DNA from: Peteryoungia algae
GTDB taxonomy: Bacteria > Pseudomonadota > Alphaproteobacteria > Rhizobiales > Rhizobiaceae
Assembly: GCF_030369675.1 (NCBI RefSeq)
Contig: NZ_CP128477.1
Span: forward strand, 2,832,001 to 2,896,000
Direction of reading: 5' to 3'
Length of the DNA stretch: 64,000 nt
Under the pieces are notes generated by a model, which saw only the letters and a program-made list of their open reading frames with translations, searched no databases and had not been told where the DNA came from. Positions 9,869-18,896 of this stretch are shown in pieces. Position 1 is the first letter of the stretch. Each line of letters opens with the position of its first letter. The position numbers were made by a program, and so were the translations under genes.

Positions 9869-10861
9869 TTATGCGCCGAGTACGATATTGGCCGCACTTT
9901 CCTTGAGTTCCACGCCGAAGGCGCGCTGATACTGTTCAGCCACCAGCGTTCGCTCGAGCTCGTCGCACTTGTTGAGGAAGGTGACGCGGAACGCAAAGGC
10001 GACATCGCCGAAGATCTCGGCGTTTTCCGCCCAGGTGATGACGGTACGCGGGCTCATCACGGTCGAAAGATCGCCGTTGACGAAGGCGGCGCGCGTCAGA
10101 TCCGCAAGGCGGACCATACGCGAGACGGTGTCGCGACCCTCGGCGGTCGAACCGAAGCTCTTGACCTTGGCCGAGACGATATCGACTTCCTTGTCATGTG
10201 GCAGATAGTTCAGCGTTGTGACGATGGACCAGCGGTCCATCTGCGCCTGGTTGATCTGCTGCGTACCGTGATAGAGGCCGGTCGTGTCGCCGAGGCCGAC
10301 CGTGTTGGCGGTCGCAAAGATGCGGAAGGCGGGATGCGGACGGATGACGCGGCTCTGGTCGAGAAGCGTCAGGCGGCCCGAGCTTTCCAGCACGCGCTGG
10401 ATGACGAACATGACATCAGGGCGGCCGGCATCGTATTCGTCGAAGACCAGTGCCACATTGTGCTGGTAGGCCCAGGGCAGGATGCCGTCCTTGAATTCGG
10501 TGATCTGCTTGCCGTCCTTGAGGACGATGGCGTCCTTGCCGACGAGATCGATACGGCTGACATGGCTGTCGAGATTGACGCGCACGCAGGGCCAGTTGAG
10601 ACGGGCAGCGACCTGCTCGATATGCGTCGACTTGCCGGTGCCGTGGAAGCCGGAGACCATGACGCGGCGATTGTGCGCGAAACCGGCGAGAATGGCGAGC
10701 GTGGTTTCCCGGTCGAAAAGATAGTCCGGATCGAGGTCCGGTACATAGGCATCGCCCTTGGAATAGGCCGGGACGCGGATGTCGCTGTCGATACCAAACA
10801 CCTCGCGCACCGACACAGTGGTGTCGGGGAGATTGGTAATATCAAGATCAATTTTGCTCAT
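9869..10861 (-). CDS. cobS: Cobaltochelatase AAA+ subunit CobS
   Basis: A 330-residue AAA+ ATPase that forms ring complexes with CobT to drive cobalt insertion by CobN. Walker A is GFHGTGKST at 71-79, Walker B is ALVFDEYD at 137-144, and the sensor region is [11 protein letters not shown]. The ATG at 10861 is preceded by GGAG with 6-nt spacing and matches known CobS N-termini. The frame extends upstream to 10897, but that part is unlikely to be translated. It is probably co-transcribed with cobT. Confidence 0.96.
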   Translation of the reverse strand: MSKIDLDITNLPDTTVSVREVFGIDSDIRVPAYSKGDAYVPDLDPDYLFDRETTLAILAGFAHNRRVMVSGFHGTGKSTHIEQVAARLNWPCVRVNLDSHVSRIDLVGKDAIVLKDGKQITEFKDGILPWAYQHNVALVFDEYDAGRPDVMFVIQRVLESSGRLTLLDQSRVIRPHPAFRIFATANTVGLGDTTGLYHGTQQINQAQMDRWSIVTTLNYLPHDKEVDIVSAKVKSFGSTAEGRDTVSRMVRLADLTRAAFVNGDLSTVMSPRTVITWAENAEIFGDVAFAFRVTFLNKCDELERTLVAEQYQRAFGVELKESAANIVLGA

Positions 10862-10920
10862 CGTTTCTCCATGCCGGGCGCCACCGACCGGCCGCATCTC
10901 ATCGCTGCTGTGTGTTCGGA

Positions 10921-11547
10921 CTAACAGAAACCGGCCTGCTTTAACAATTTGTAGGCTTCAATGACAGCGCGAAAACGCTCTTCGGAAGCCCTGTCTCCGC
11001 CATTTGCGTCAGGATGGTGTTTTTTTACAAGCTCCTTGTAGCGGGTCTTGATATCGGTCGGCGTGGAGCTGACGGTAAGACCGAGTGTATCCAGTGCCTT
11101 TGCCTCCAGCGTCTTGAGTTTGCGGTCCGAGGACTGGTACCGGGAGGCCCCGCCGCGCCCCTGCTGAACGAAGCCGAAGGGATCCTTCATGCGCGCCTGT
11201 GACGCAGCCGATCCCGACCGCATGGTCGATTGCAGCGGGCTTGCCTTCGCCGCCTTGTTGACGCCGACGGTCCAGGTTGGGCGATGTCCGGTGATCGCCT
11301 CCTTCTGATAACGCGCAATCTCGGTGTCGGAGAGACCGGAGAAGTAGTTGTAGCCCTTGTTGTAATCCTTGACGTGTTCGAAGCAGAACAGGAAGAACTG
11401 GCCTTCGGCATGGCGCCCCACCGGCGCACGATGAGCCCCCGGCTTGTCGCAGCCGTCCCATTGGCACACAGGATTGGATGGCTCGGGCTCTGCCTCCCGC
11501 TTGCGCCGGGTGCGGATCCCATCAAAGTATTTCGAGTCGAGTTTCAT
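10921..11547 (-). CDS. J-domain (DnaJ-type) protein with Cys/His-rich N-terminus
   Basis: A 208-residue protein with a C-terminal J domain (about 150-208) containing the HPD motif in [18 protein letters not shown], so it should stimulate an Hsp70 ATPase. The N-terminal part carries [18 protein letters not shown] and [19 protein letters not shown], a conserved Cys/His pattern that could bind a metal. The ATG at 11547 is chosen because upstream in-frame residues do not resemble a protein. Rhizobia keep this gene between cobS and a divergent bolA. Its client is unknown. Confidence 0.87.
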   Translation of the reverse strand: MKLDSKYFDGIRTRRKREAEPEPSNPVCQWDGCDKPGAHRAPVGRHAEGQFFLFCFEHVKDYNKGYNYFSGLSDTEIARYQKEAITGHRPTWTVGVNKAAKASPLQSTMRSGSAASQARMKDPFGFVQQGRGGASRYQSSDRKLKTLEAKALDTLGLTVSSTPTDIKTRYKELVKKHHPDANGGDRASEERFRAVIEAYKLLKQAGFC

Positions 11548-11649
11548 CCGGTAATTATGGGGCGTCGGCAGGGAGCGGACAAGAATTGACAAACCGGTTT
11601 GTTGCGCGCTTTGTGGGGCTTTTTGCGAAGCAGCAGGAAGAGGCAGACC

Positions 11650-11931
11650 ATGTCGGTGAAGAGCCGGATCGAGACCCGTCTCAACGAGGCCTTCGGCCCG
11701 GAGCGGCTCGTCGTGATCGACGAGAGCCACCATCATGCAGGTCACCAGCCTGATATTACCGGCACCGGCGAGACCCATATGCGGGTCCGCATCGTCGCCG
11801 AAGCCTTTTCGGGCATGACCCGGCTTGCACGCCACCGTGCGATCACCGATGTGCTGAAGCCGGAATTGGATGCCGGCCTTCATGCGCTCGCAATCGAGCC
11901 GGCAGCCCCTGGAGAGGCGACGCGCTGGTAG
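11650..11931 (+). CDS. bolA: BolA family protein
   Basis: A 93-residue BolA/IbaG-type protein with a class II KH-like fold. It contains IETRLNEAFGPERLVVIDESHHHAGH, ETHMRVRIVAEAF and RLARHRAITDVL, including the conserved His residues that coordinate [2Fe-2S] with monothiol glutaredoxins. The ATG at 11650 gives the standard family length, although the frame is open from 11599. It is divergent from the J-domain gene (102 bp apart) and convergent with corC. Confidence 0.94.
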   Translation: MSVKSRIETRLNEAFGPERLVVIDESHHHAGHQPDITGTGETHMRVRIVAEAFSGMTRLARHRAITDVLKPELDAGLHALAIEPAAPGEATRW

Positions 11932-11943
11932 TAGGCTCGCCCC

Positions 11944-13248
11944 TCAGGCCTCCGGCACGGCGGCATCTATCGGACGGATGCGCAGCCGGGTTATGCGATT
12001 CTTCTCGCGCTTCAGCACGATGAAGCGTTTGCCATAGAAGGTGAAGGCCTGCCGCTCCTCCGGGATCGACTTCGATTCGTGAATGACGAGACCGGCGATC
12101 GTCGTCGCCTCTTCATCCGGCAGCAGCCAGTCCATGGCGCGATTGAGGTCGCGGATCGGCACCCCCCCGTCAACGACGATCGAGCCGTCGCTGTCCTGCC
12201 GCACGCCCTGGATCTCCAGATCGTGCTCGTCCGAGATGTCCCCGACGATCTCCTCCAGGATGTCTTCGAGCGTCACGACGCCCTGGACCTCGCCATATTC
12301 ATCGACCACGACGGCGAAATGCGTCTTGCGGCGGAGGAAGGCGTTGAGCTGATCCTTGAGATTGGTGGTGTCTGGCACGAACCAGGGCTTCTGGGCGATC
12401 TTGACGATGTCGATGTCCTGCGGCTCGACATGTGGCTCGGCCAGCGCCCGGATCAGGTCCTTGGCATGGATGACGCCGATGATGTTGTCGGTGGCGCCGC
12501 GCCACACCGGCATGCGGGTATAGGGGCTTTCAAGAATGTTGCGGATCGCCACTTCCGGCGGCTCGTCGGCATTGACGGCCCGCATCGCGGTACGGTGGAT
12601 CATGATGTCGGAGACTTCGAGCTCGCCGAGATCGAGAACCCCGCCGAGACGGTCGCGGTCAGCCTTGATCACGGATCCTTCGCGATGGAGCAGCGCCACG
12701 GCGCCGCGCAGCTCCTCATGCGCCGAAAGCATCGACGCTTCCCCGGAGATCGACACGCCGAACATGCCAAGCATTTTGCGAACGAGCCAGTTGACGAGGC
12801 TGGAAAGCGGACCGACGACGGCAACGAAGGGCCGGACCAGGGGCGCAACGACGAGGGCAAAGCGCTCTGGCGCAGAAATGGCCCAGCTCTTCGGCAGGAC
12901 CTCCGAGAAGATGACGAGCAGAACGGTCATCAGGAGCGTGGCGATTGCAACGCCGGAATCGCCGAAAAGCCCGAGAAACAGGCTGGTTGTCAGCGACGAG
13001 GCGAGGATGTTGACGAGGTTGTTGCCGATCAGCAGCGCTCCGATCAACCGGTCGCGCCGTTCGATCAGGATATTCACCACGCCCGCACGATCGTCGCCGT
13101 TGACCTCCAGGCTGTGCATGCGGGCGCGTGACGTGGCGGTCAGCGCCGTCTCAGAGCCGGAAAAGAAGCCCGAACAGCAGATCAACAGAAAGATGGCGAG
13201 CAGTGTGAGCCAGTATTCGCCGAGAATGGCCAGGATTTGCTGGATCAT
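11944..13248 (-). CDS. CNNM/CorC-type transporter with CBS pair (HlyC/CorC family)
   Basis: A 434-residue membrane protein. The N-terminal DUF21/CNNM domain (about 1-190) has four hydrophobic segments (LTLLAIFLLICCSGFFSGSE, NLVNILASSLTTSLFLGLFG and others). Two CBS domains follow (about 210-330; MIHRTAMRAVNADEP, FAVVVDEYGEVQGVVTLEDI), then a C-terminal CorC/HlyC domain. Relatives are implicated in Mg2+ or Co2+ efflux or homeostasis. Its ATG overlaps the aroB stop by 4 nt, so it is the last gene of an aroK-aroB-corC transcript. Confidence 0.9.
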   Translation of the reverse strand: MIQQILAILGEYWLTLLAIFLLICCSGFFSGSETALTATSRARMHSLEVNGDDRAGVVNILIERRDRLIGALLIGNNLVNILASSLTTSLFLGLFGDSGVAIATLLMTVLLVIFSEVLPKSWAISAPERFALVVAPLVRPFVAVVGPLSSLVNWLVRKMLGMFGVSISGEASMLSAHEELRGAVALLHREGSVIKADRDRLGGVLDLGELEVSDIMIHRTAMRAVNADEPPEVAIRNILESPYTRMPVWRGATDNIIGVIHAKDLIRALAEPHVEPQDIDIVKIAQKPWFVPDTTNLKDQLNAFLRRKTHFAVVVDEYGEVQGVVTLEDILEEIVGDISDEHDLEIQGVRQDSDGSIVVDGGVPIRDLNRAMDWLLPDEEATTIAGLVIHESKSIPEERQAFTFYGKRFIVLKREKNRITRLRIRPIDAAVPEA

Positions 13249-14372
13249 GATGGGCGCATCTCCTCGATGAAACGCTGAACTTCGGAGGTCGGCACGTCAT
13301 CGGCGACAAAGGACTGGCCGAGACCGCGGGTGAGGATGAAGGTCAGCTTGCCGCTCTTGACCTTCTTGTCCTGGGCGATGGCGTCCATCAGCACGTCTGT
13401 CGGCGGCAGTTCGCCGGGGATCTGATCCATGCGCGTTGGGAGGCCGACGGCCTTCAGATGTGCCTCGACGCGATCCGCGAGATCGGGACTGACAAGGTTC
13501 ATGCGCGCCGAGAACCGATGCGCCAGCACCATCCCGATGGAGACACCTTCGCCATGCACAAGTCGGCTGCTGTCGTACTGGGTCGCGGCCTCCAAAGCGT
13601 GACCGAATGTATGGCCAAGATTGAGAAGGGCGCGACGACCGTTCTCCCGTTCGTCGGCGGCGACCACATCGGCCTTGGCCTGACAGGAGACGGCGATTGC
13701 TTCGATGCGGGCGGATCCGCCGGCGAAGACCTCGCGCCAGTTCGTCTCGAGCCAGTCGAAAAAGTCGGGCTTGTCGATAAGTCCATACTTGGCGACTTCC
13801 GCGTAACCGGCGCGAAACTCGCGCTCCGACAGCGTGTCGAGCACATCGGTATCGGCAAGCACGAGATCCGGCTGGTTGAAGATGCCGATCAGGTTCTTGC
13901 CCTGTCGGGCATTGATGCCGGTCTTGCCGCCGACCGAGCTGTCGACCTGCGAGAGCAGCGAGGTCGGGATCTGCACGAAGCGGACACCCCGGCGCACGAT
14001 GCCGGCGGCGAAGCCGGTGAGGTCGCCGATCACGCCGCCGCCAAGCGCGATGACGGTATCATTGCGCTCGATGCGGGCCTCGAGCAGCACGTCGCAGACA
14101 GTGGTAAGATGGTCGAAGCTCTTGGTCTTCTCGCCGGCCGGCAGTGTCACCGAGACGGCTTCGATGCCGTCGGTCTGCAGGCTGTCCATCAGACCGTCGA
14201 GGTAGCGCGATCCGACATTCTCGTCGGTGACGATGGCGGCACGGCGGCCCTTGATGCGGGTCGAGATCTCGCCGCCGGCGCGAGCCATGAGACCAGGGCC
14301 GATCAGGATGTCATAGGAGCGCTCGCCCAGCGGCACATGCACCAGGCGTTCCGATGTCTCGAGCTTCGTCAT
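13245..14372 (-). CDS. aroB: 3-dehydroquinate synthase
   Basis: A 375-residue enzyme of the shikimate pathway converting DAHP to 3-dehydroquinate using NAD+ and Zn2+ or Co2+. Diagnostic segments: VIALGGGVIGDLTGFAAG (NAD-binding), QIPTSLLSQVDSSVGGKTG, GYAEVAKYGLI, NLGHTFGHALE (metal-binding His) and LVHGEGVSIGM (metal-binding His). Start and stop overlap aroK upstream and corC downstream by 4 nt each, the usual rhizobial arrangement and a sign of translational coupling. Confidence 0.97.
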   Translation of the reverse strand: MTKLETSERLVHVPLGERSYDILIGPGLMARAGGEISTRIKGRRAAIVTDENVGSRYLDGLMDSLQTDGIEAVSVTLPAGEKTKSFDHLTTVCDVLLEARIERNDTVIALGGGVIGDLTGFAAGIVRRGVRFVQIPTSLLSQVDSSVGGKTGINARQGKNLIGIFNQPDLVLADTDVLDTLSEREFRAGYAEVAKYGLIDKPDFFDWLETNWREVFAGGSARIEAIAVSCQAKADVVAADERENGRRALLNLGHTFGHALEAATQYDSSRLVHGEGVSIGMVLAHRFSARMNLVSPDLADRVEAHLKAVGLPTRMDQIPGELPPTDVLMDAIAQDKKVKSGKLTFILTRGLGQSFVADDVPTSEVQRFIEEMRPS

Positions 14373-14959
14373 AACGTCTTGTCCTTGCCGATGTAGTCGA
14401 TCACCGAGGTCAGAACCTCATTGGCGATGACTTCCTTGCGTACGTCGCGCGAATGGACGGTGATATCCGCAAGCGCATAGATCGGATAGCGCTTGTCCAT
14501 CAGGTCCTTCAATGTCTGCTTCGGGTTTTCCGTCTTGAGCAGCGGCCGATGATCACGCTTGTTCACCCGCTCCCAGAGCACGTCGAGGTCTGCATTGAGC
14601 CAAACGGACAGCCCGCCGCGCTCGATCTGCTTGCGCGTCTTCTCGTTGACGAAGGCGCCGCCGCCCGTGGAAACGACGCGCGGACCGGTGCGCAGCAGGC
14701 GCTTGATGACCCTTGTCTCGAGGGCGCGAAACTCGTCCTCGCCATAGGCCGCAAACAGCTCGCTGATGGTCATCCGGGAGACCCGCTCGATTTCGGTATC
14801 GGTATCGACAAAGGACAGGCCGAGTTGCTGCGCCACGATACGGCCGATCGCCGACTTGCCCGCACCCATGAGGCCGACGAGAACGAGATTGCGTTTGCCG
14901 AGCGCCGCCTTGGCGCGCTCGCCCAGACTGGGAGCAAGGTTGAGGATCGTATCGGTCAT
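14369..14959 (-). CDS. aroK: Shikimate kinase
   Basis: A 196-residue kinase phosphorylating shikimate with ATP. Walker A is LVGLMGAGKSAIGR (about 31-44), the shikimate-binding Asp is in VDTDTEIE, and VVSTGGGAFV and RPLLKTENP (lid) are present. I place the start at the ATG at 14959 (MTDTILNLA), which fits relatives. The frame is open to 15034, and an ATG at 14995 is possible. It is the first gene of the overlapping aroK-aroB-corC run and is divergent from a small membrane-protein gene and xerD. Confidence 0.95.
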   Translation of the reverse strand: MTDTILNLAPSLGERAKAALGKRNLVLVGLMGAGKSAIGRIVAQQLGLSFVDTDTEIERVSRMTISELFAAYGEDEFRALETRVIKRLLRTGPRVVSTGGGAFVNEKTRKQIERGGLSVWLNADLDVLWERVNKRDHRPLLKTENPKQTLKDLMDKRYPIYALADITVHSRDVRKEVIANEVLTSVIDYIGKDKTL

Positions 14960-15103
14960 CGGCCTGTTCACGACTGTTTCATGACCTATTGACATATAGG
15001 AGGCTAGCGTCAAGCCATGGCTGCATTTCCGCAAGGCCTGTCCCGGCCTTGGTAAACTCCATGTTTCGACCTATTTATTCAAACGACTGGCCGAGGACCG
15101 ACC

Positions 15104-15256
15104 ATGCCCACACTGTTTCGCTTCCTGTTCATTTGCGGGACCATCGTCGGGCTGGTCTATCTGACAATGTGGTCGTTCGCGGTCTTCGTCGAACCGCGGG
15201 AGCGGGATGTGACGGTGCGCATCCCATCCGAGCGGATCAATCCGGTCGATCAATAG
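15104..15256 (+). CDS. Small single-pass membrane protein, 50 aa
   Basis: A 50-residue protein with one long hydrophobic segment (LFRFLFICGTIVGLVYLTMW, residues 4-23) and a charged C-terminal tail (VEPRERDVTVRIPSERINP). It lies between aroK (divergent) and xerD, whose start is 12 bp downstream, so the two may be co-transcribed. Similar small proteins occur at this position in rhizobial genomes as far as I recall. No function is known. Codon use agrees with its neighbours. Confidence 0.72.
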   Translation: MPTLFRFLFICGTIVGLVYLTMWSFAVFVEPRERDVTVRIPSERINPVDQ

Positions 15257-15268
15257 CAGGAACCCAGG

Positions 15269-16210
15269 ATGTCGGATCTGAGCCAAGCCCGCGTCGAAGC
15301 CTTCCTGGAAATGCTGAGCGCGGAGCGCGGGGCAGCCGAAAATACGCTCATCTCCTATGAACGCGATCTGGACGACCTTTCCGACTTTCTTTCCGGCAGA
15401 AAGGTAAGCCTCGGCGCAGCGACGCGAGAGGACCTGTCCGCCTATCTTTCCGATCTGGCAAGACGCGGCTTCCAGCCGACCTCGCAGGCCAGACGCCTGT
15501 CGGCCATGCGCCAGTTCTACAAGTTTCTTTACGCCGAGGGGCTGCGCAGCGATGATCCCACCGCCATCCTCGATGCGCCCAGGAAGCCACGGTCCCTGCC
15601 CAAGGTGCTGTCGGTCGAGGACGTGACGGGACTGCTGTCGCTTGCCGAGCAGGAGGCAAGCCCGGAGGGACCCGAGCAGCCGGCACGCATCCGGCGGCTT
15701 GTCCTTCTCGAGCTGCTCTACGCCACGGGCATGCGCGTCAGCGAACTGGTGTCGCTGCCGGTCAAGGTTCTCACGCAGGAGGGCCGCTTCCTGCTGGTGC
15801 GCGGCAAGGGCAACAAGGAAAGGCTGGTGCCGCTGTCGCGAACGGCAATCGAGGCCTTGGCACGATACGGCAAAATACGGGGCGCCGATCCGGCACAGGC
15901 AGACAGTCCCTTCCTCTTCCCGGCACACAGCAAGGAAGGTTATCTTCCGCGCCAGGTTTTCGCCCGCGAGCTGAAGGACCTGGCCGTCCGAGCCGGTTTA
16001 TCAGCGGATGTCGTGTCCCCGCACGTGCTTCGCCACGCTTTTGCGAGCCACCTGCTCGGCAATGGCGCGGACCTGCGCGCCGTGCAGGAATTGCTCGGTC
16101 ACAGCGACATTTCAACGACACAAATCTACACGCATGTGCTCGATGAGCGCCTGCAGCAACTGGTGCATACGCACCACCCCCTTGCAAAACAGGCCAAAAA
16201 CCCCGATTAG
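15269..16210 (+). CDS. xerD: Site-specific tyrosine recombinase XerD
   Basis: A 313-residue tyrosine recombinase that, with XerC, resolves chromosome dimers at dif. The N-terminal SAM-like core-binding domain (about 1-100) precedes the catalytic domain. Catalytic residues are all present: R156 (TGMRVSEL), K180, H252 and R255 (HVLRHAF), H278 (LLGHSD) and nucleophile Y287 (TTQIYTHV). The length, chromosomal housekeeping context (aroK upstream, accA downstream) and absence of att-like repeats argue for XerD, not a mobile-element integrase. Confidence 0.95.
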   Translation: MSDLSQARVEAFLEMLSAERGAAENTLISYERDLDDLSDFLSGRKVSLGAATREDLSAYLSDLARRGFQPTSQARRLSAMRQFYKFLYAEGLRSDDPTAILDAPRKPRSLPKVLSVEDVTGLLSLAEQEASPEGPEQPARIRRLVLLELLYATGMRVSELVSLPVKVLTQEGRFLLVRGKGNKERLVPLSRTAIEALARYGKIRGADPAQADSPFLFPAHSKEGYLPRQVFARELKDLAVRAGLSADVVSPHVLRHAFASHLLGNGADLRAVQELLGHSDISTTQIYTHVLDERLQQLVHTHHPLAKQAKNPD

Positions 16211-16273
16211 GACCGGCAAAGCCGGTTCCCTGCGGGCGGCGAGCGCCAGGAACGAACGATCGGAACGGAGTTC

Positions 16274-17227
16274 ATGCACAACTATCTCGACTTCGAAAAG
16301 CCCATCTCCGACCTCGAGGCCAAGATCCGCGACCTGAAAAAGATCGCGGAAGAGGACGAGAGCATCGACACCTCGGAAGAGATCAGCCGGCTGGAAAGCC
16401 GCGTCGAAGAGGCGATGGTGGAGATTTATTCGAAGCTCAACGCCTGGCAGAAGACGCAGGTCGCGCGCCATCCGCAGCGTCCGCATTTCGTCGACTATGC
16501 CGAAGCGCTGTTTACCGACTTCACCCCGCTGGCCGGCGACCGCAAGTTCGCCGAAGATGCCGCCATCCAGGCCGGCCTCGCCCGCTTCCGCGGCCAGCCG
16601 GTCGCCGTGATCGGCCAGGAAAAGGGCCACGACACCAAGTCGCGCATCAAGCACAATTTCGGCAGCCCGCGTCCGGAAGGCTATCGCAAGGCAATCCGCG
16701 TCATGGAAATGGCCGACCGTTTCGGCCTGCCTGTGATCACGCTCATCGACACGGCCGGTGCCTATCCGGGCGTCGGCGCGGAAGAACGCGGCCAGGCGGA
16801 AGCGATTGCCCGCTCCACCGAGACGTGCCTCGGCCTGAAGGTGCCGATGGTCTCGGTCGTGATCGGCGAAGGCGGTTCGGGCGGCGCGATTGCGATCGCG
16901 ACCGGCAACCGCGTCTATATGCTGGAACACGCGATCTACTCGGTCATCTCGCCGGAAGGTGCAGCATCGATCCTCTGGCGCGATTCCACCCGCGCCAAGG
17001 AAGCCGCCACCAACATGAAGATTACGGCAGAGGACCTGAAGGGTCTCGGCATCATCGACGCGATCATACCGGAGCCCGTCGGCGGCGCGCATCGTGCCCC
17101 GGACCGGGTGATCGGCATGACCGGCGACGTGATCGCCAGCGCACTGGCGGAACTCACGCCCCTGCCGGGTGACAAGCTGCGCTCCGATCGCCGCAAGAAG
17201 TTCCTGGATATCGGCCGGAATCTCTGA
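16274..17227 (+). CDS. accA: Acetyl-CoA carboxylase carboxyltransferase subunit alpha
   Basis: A 317-residue subunit of the heteromeric acetyl-CoA carboxylase, which transfers the carboxyl group from biotin to acetyl-CoA for fatty acid synthesis. The N-terminal coiled-coil-like segment ([17 protein letters not shown]) precedes the crotonase-fold domain with [50 protein letters not shown] and [12 protein letters not shown] (oxyanion hole). Full family length. It is followed by a GC hairpin and a separate transpeptidase gene. Confidence 0.97.
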   Translation: MHNYLDFEKPISDLEAKIRDLKKIAEEDESIDTSEEISRLESRVEEAMVEIYSKLNAWQKTQVARHPQRPHFVDYAEALFTDFTPLAGDRKFAEDAAIQAGLARFRGQPVAVIGQEKGHDTKSRIKHNFGSPRPEGYRKAIRVMEMADRFGLPVITLIDTAGAYPGVGAEERGQAEAIARSTETCLGLKVPMVSVVIGEGGSGGAIAIATGNRVYMLEHAIYSVISPEGAASILWRDSTRAKEAATNMKITAEDLKGLGIIDAIIPEPVGGAHRAPDRVIGMTGDVIASALAELTPLPGDKLRSDRRKKFLDIGRNL

Positions 17228-17263
17228 GGCTTCCGCGCGTTTCTGTTGCCGTTTGCCATCACT

Positions 17264-17289
17264 CCGCCGCTTTGAAGGACTAGCGGCGG
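17264..17289. other. GC-rich hairpin between accA and the L,D-transpeptidase gene
   Basis: CCGCCGCT at 17264-17271 pairs with AGCGGCGG at 17282-17289. There is no T-tract after it, so it could be a Rho-assisted terminator or a 3' stabiliser for accA mRNA. A TATAAT at 17322-17327 without a good -35 lies downstream. Confidence 0.4.
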
Positions 17290-17407
17290 GATGCGAATGG
17301 CGAAATCGGCCGTCATTGGTTTATAATTTGTGAAGAAAGCAGTTCTAGACTACGCCTGACCGGCTCATTGCGAGCCACAACTTCGAGACTGGAAAGAGCG
17401 TTTGCGC

Positions 17408-18649
17408 ATGCGCTTGACATCGACGGCCCTGGTCCTGATTTTCGCCGCCGCCCTCGCCGGCTGCAACGACGCGCTGGAGAGTGCGGCTTATGACACGCCG
17501 CGTGTATCCAACAAGGTCGCGCAGCCGCTGCCCGCCCGCCTCATTGCCGAAATCCAGAAGAAGGGCATGGAGCGCAACTCGCCGATCATGATCCGGATCT
17601 TCAAGGAAGAGGGCAAGCTCGAGGTCTGGAAGGCAAAGACCAACAATCGCTTCGACAAGGTCGTGGAATACGACATTTGTGCCTGGTCGGGCCGTCTCGG
17701 CCCCAAGGTGAAGGAAGGTGATCGCCAGGCGCCGGAAGGTTTCTATCCGCTGACGCCCTATCACCTGAACCCGAATTCCAAATATTTCCTCGCGATCAAT
17801 ACCGGTTACCCGAACCAGTTCGATCGGGCGAACGGCCGCAGCGGATCCCATCTGATGATCCACGGCGCCTGCTCGTCTTCGGGCTGCTACTCCATGACCG
17901 ATGCCCAGATGCTGGAAATCTATGCCTTCGCGCGTGACGCCTTCAAGGGTGGCCAGCAGGCTGTCCAGCTACAGGCCTTCCCCTTCCGCATGACGGCGGA
18001 AAACATGGCGCGACACCGCCACAGCCCGCATTACGACTTCTGGAAGACGCTGAAGGTCGGCTACGATCACTTCGAAGTGACCAAGCGCCCACCGGAGGTC
18101 AATGTCTGCGAGAAGAAATACGTCTTCAACCAGACGGCACCGGCAGGGTCGAGCTTCGATCCGCAGGGCGCCTGCCCGGCGATCAGCACGCCACCGGCAC
18201 TGTCGGTCGCGCTGAATGGCTATAACGAGGCCTACGACACCGCCTATTCCAAGGCGCTGAAGAAATACGACGGCAAGATCTGGTACGATCCGACCGAGGC
18301 CGAGCGCAAAGCGCTGGTGGCTGACCTGCGCAAGTCGCGCTCGCACGATCTTGCTTTTGCACCGACGGGTTCCGCCCTGAAGGCCGGCAAGCTGCTGGAT
18401 ATCGACGAGGTGAGCCCGGCACCGGAGACGGCTGCCAATGGCACCGCGGCCGTCAATCAGATGGCGACCAACCCGAACGGCGATCCGCAGACCGCGCAAC
18501 CACAGACGGCAACCTCGACGGGAGCCGTTGCAGCACCGGTGACGACGGCTGTGCCTGTGCCGCAGCCCAACCCGCTCGCCCCTGCTCCCCAGACCGCTGA
18601 GGCGGCACCGGCTGCCTCCCCGAAGAAGCCTTTCTGGAAGCTCTGGTAG
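17408..18649 (+). CDS. L,D-transpeptidase (YkuD) lipoprotein
   Basis: A 413-residue envelope protein with a lipoprotein signal (VLIFAAALAGC, Cys19) and a YkuD catalytic domain (about 60-180). The active-site pattern is HLMIHGACSSSGCYSM, with H152 and nucleophile C160, so it should form or edit 3-3 crosslinks in peptidoglycan, or attach proteins to it. Relatives of this subgroup are often called murein L,D-transpeptidase. The C-terminal third is Ala/Pro/Thr-rich and low-complexity. The ATG at 17408, 9 nt after GGAAAGAG, is preferred over a TTG at 17402. Confidence 0.86.
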   Translation: MRLTSTALVLIFAAALAGCNDALESAAYDTPRVSNKVAQPLPARLIAEIQKKGMERNSPIMIRIFKEEGKLEVWKAKTNNRFDKVVEYDICAWSGRLGPKVKEGDRQAPEGFYPLTPYHLNPNSKYFLAINTGYPNQFDRANGRSGSHLMIHGACSSSGCYSMTDAQMLEIYAFARDAFKGGQQAVQLQAFPFRMTAENMARHRHSPHYDFWKTLKVGYDHFEVTKRPPEVNVCEKKYVFNQTAPAGSSFDPQGACPAISTPPALSVALNGYNEAYDTAYSKALKKYDGKIWYDPTEAERKALVADLRKSRSHDLAFAPTGSALKAGKLLDIDEVSPAPETAANGTAAVNQMATNPNGDPQTAQPQTATSTGAVAAPVTTAVPVPQPNPLAPAPQTAEAAPAASPKKPFWKLW

Positions 18650-18653
18650 GGCG

Positions 18654-18896
18654 ATGGTCGACGCAGTCGTTTATGATCTGAGGGGGCTTAAATGCCCCCT
18701 TCCCGTTTTGAAGACACGCCGCCGCATGGCCGACTTGCAGCCGGGCGACGAACTGATCGTCGAAACGACCGATCCGCTCGCCGGCATCGACATCCCGCAC
18801 TTCTGCAAGGAAGACGGCCACGAGCTGGTGGCACAAGAGCGCCTCGATGCGGGCCACCGCTTCCACATTCGCAAGCGCGAAGCCGAGGTTGACTAG
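18654..18896 (+). CDS. tusA: TusA-family sulfurtransferase
   Basis: An 80-residue SirA/TusA-like protein. The family motif LRGLKCPLPVLKTRR carries the persulfide-accepting Cys14, followed by DELIVETTDPLAGIDIPHFC. TusA relays sulfur for tRNA thiouridine and other sulfur transfers; the exact pathway of this copy is not shown. The start follows the transpeptidase stop by 4 nt. Its stop codon overlaps the stop of the convergent COG0523 gene in a CTAG tetranucleotide. Confidence 0.88.
   Translation: MVDAVVYDLRGLKCPLPVLKTRRRMADLQPGDELIVETTDPLAGIDIPHFCKEDGHELVAQERLDAGHRFHIRKREAEVD

Noticed and set aside
10862..10920. Cobalamin riboswitch in front of cobS
   Set aside because: The interval is under 60 bp and shows no B12-box; too short for the aptamer.
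15269..16210. Tyrosine recombinase as evidence of a mobile element
   Set aside because: Motifs, length and neighbours fit housekeeping XerD. No att-like direct repeats, tRNA target or cargo genes surround it.
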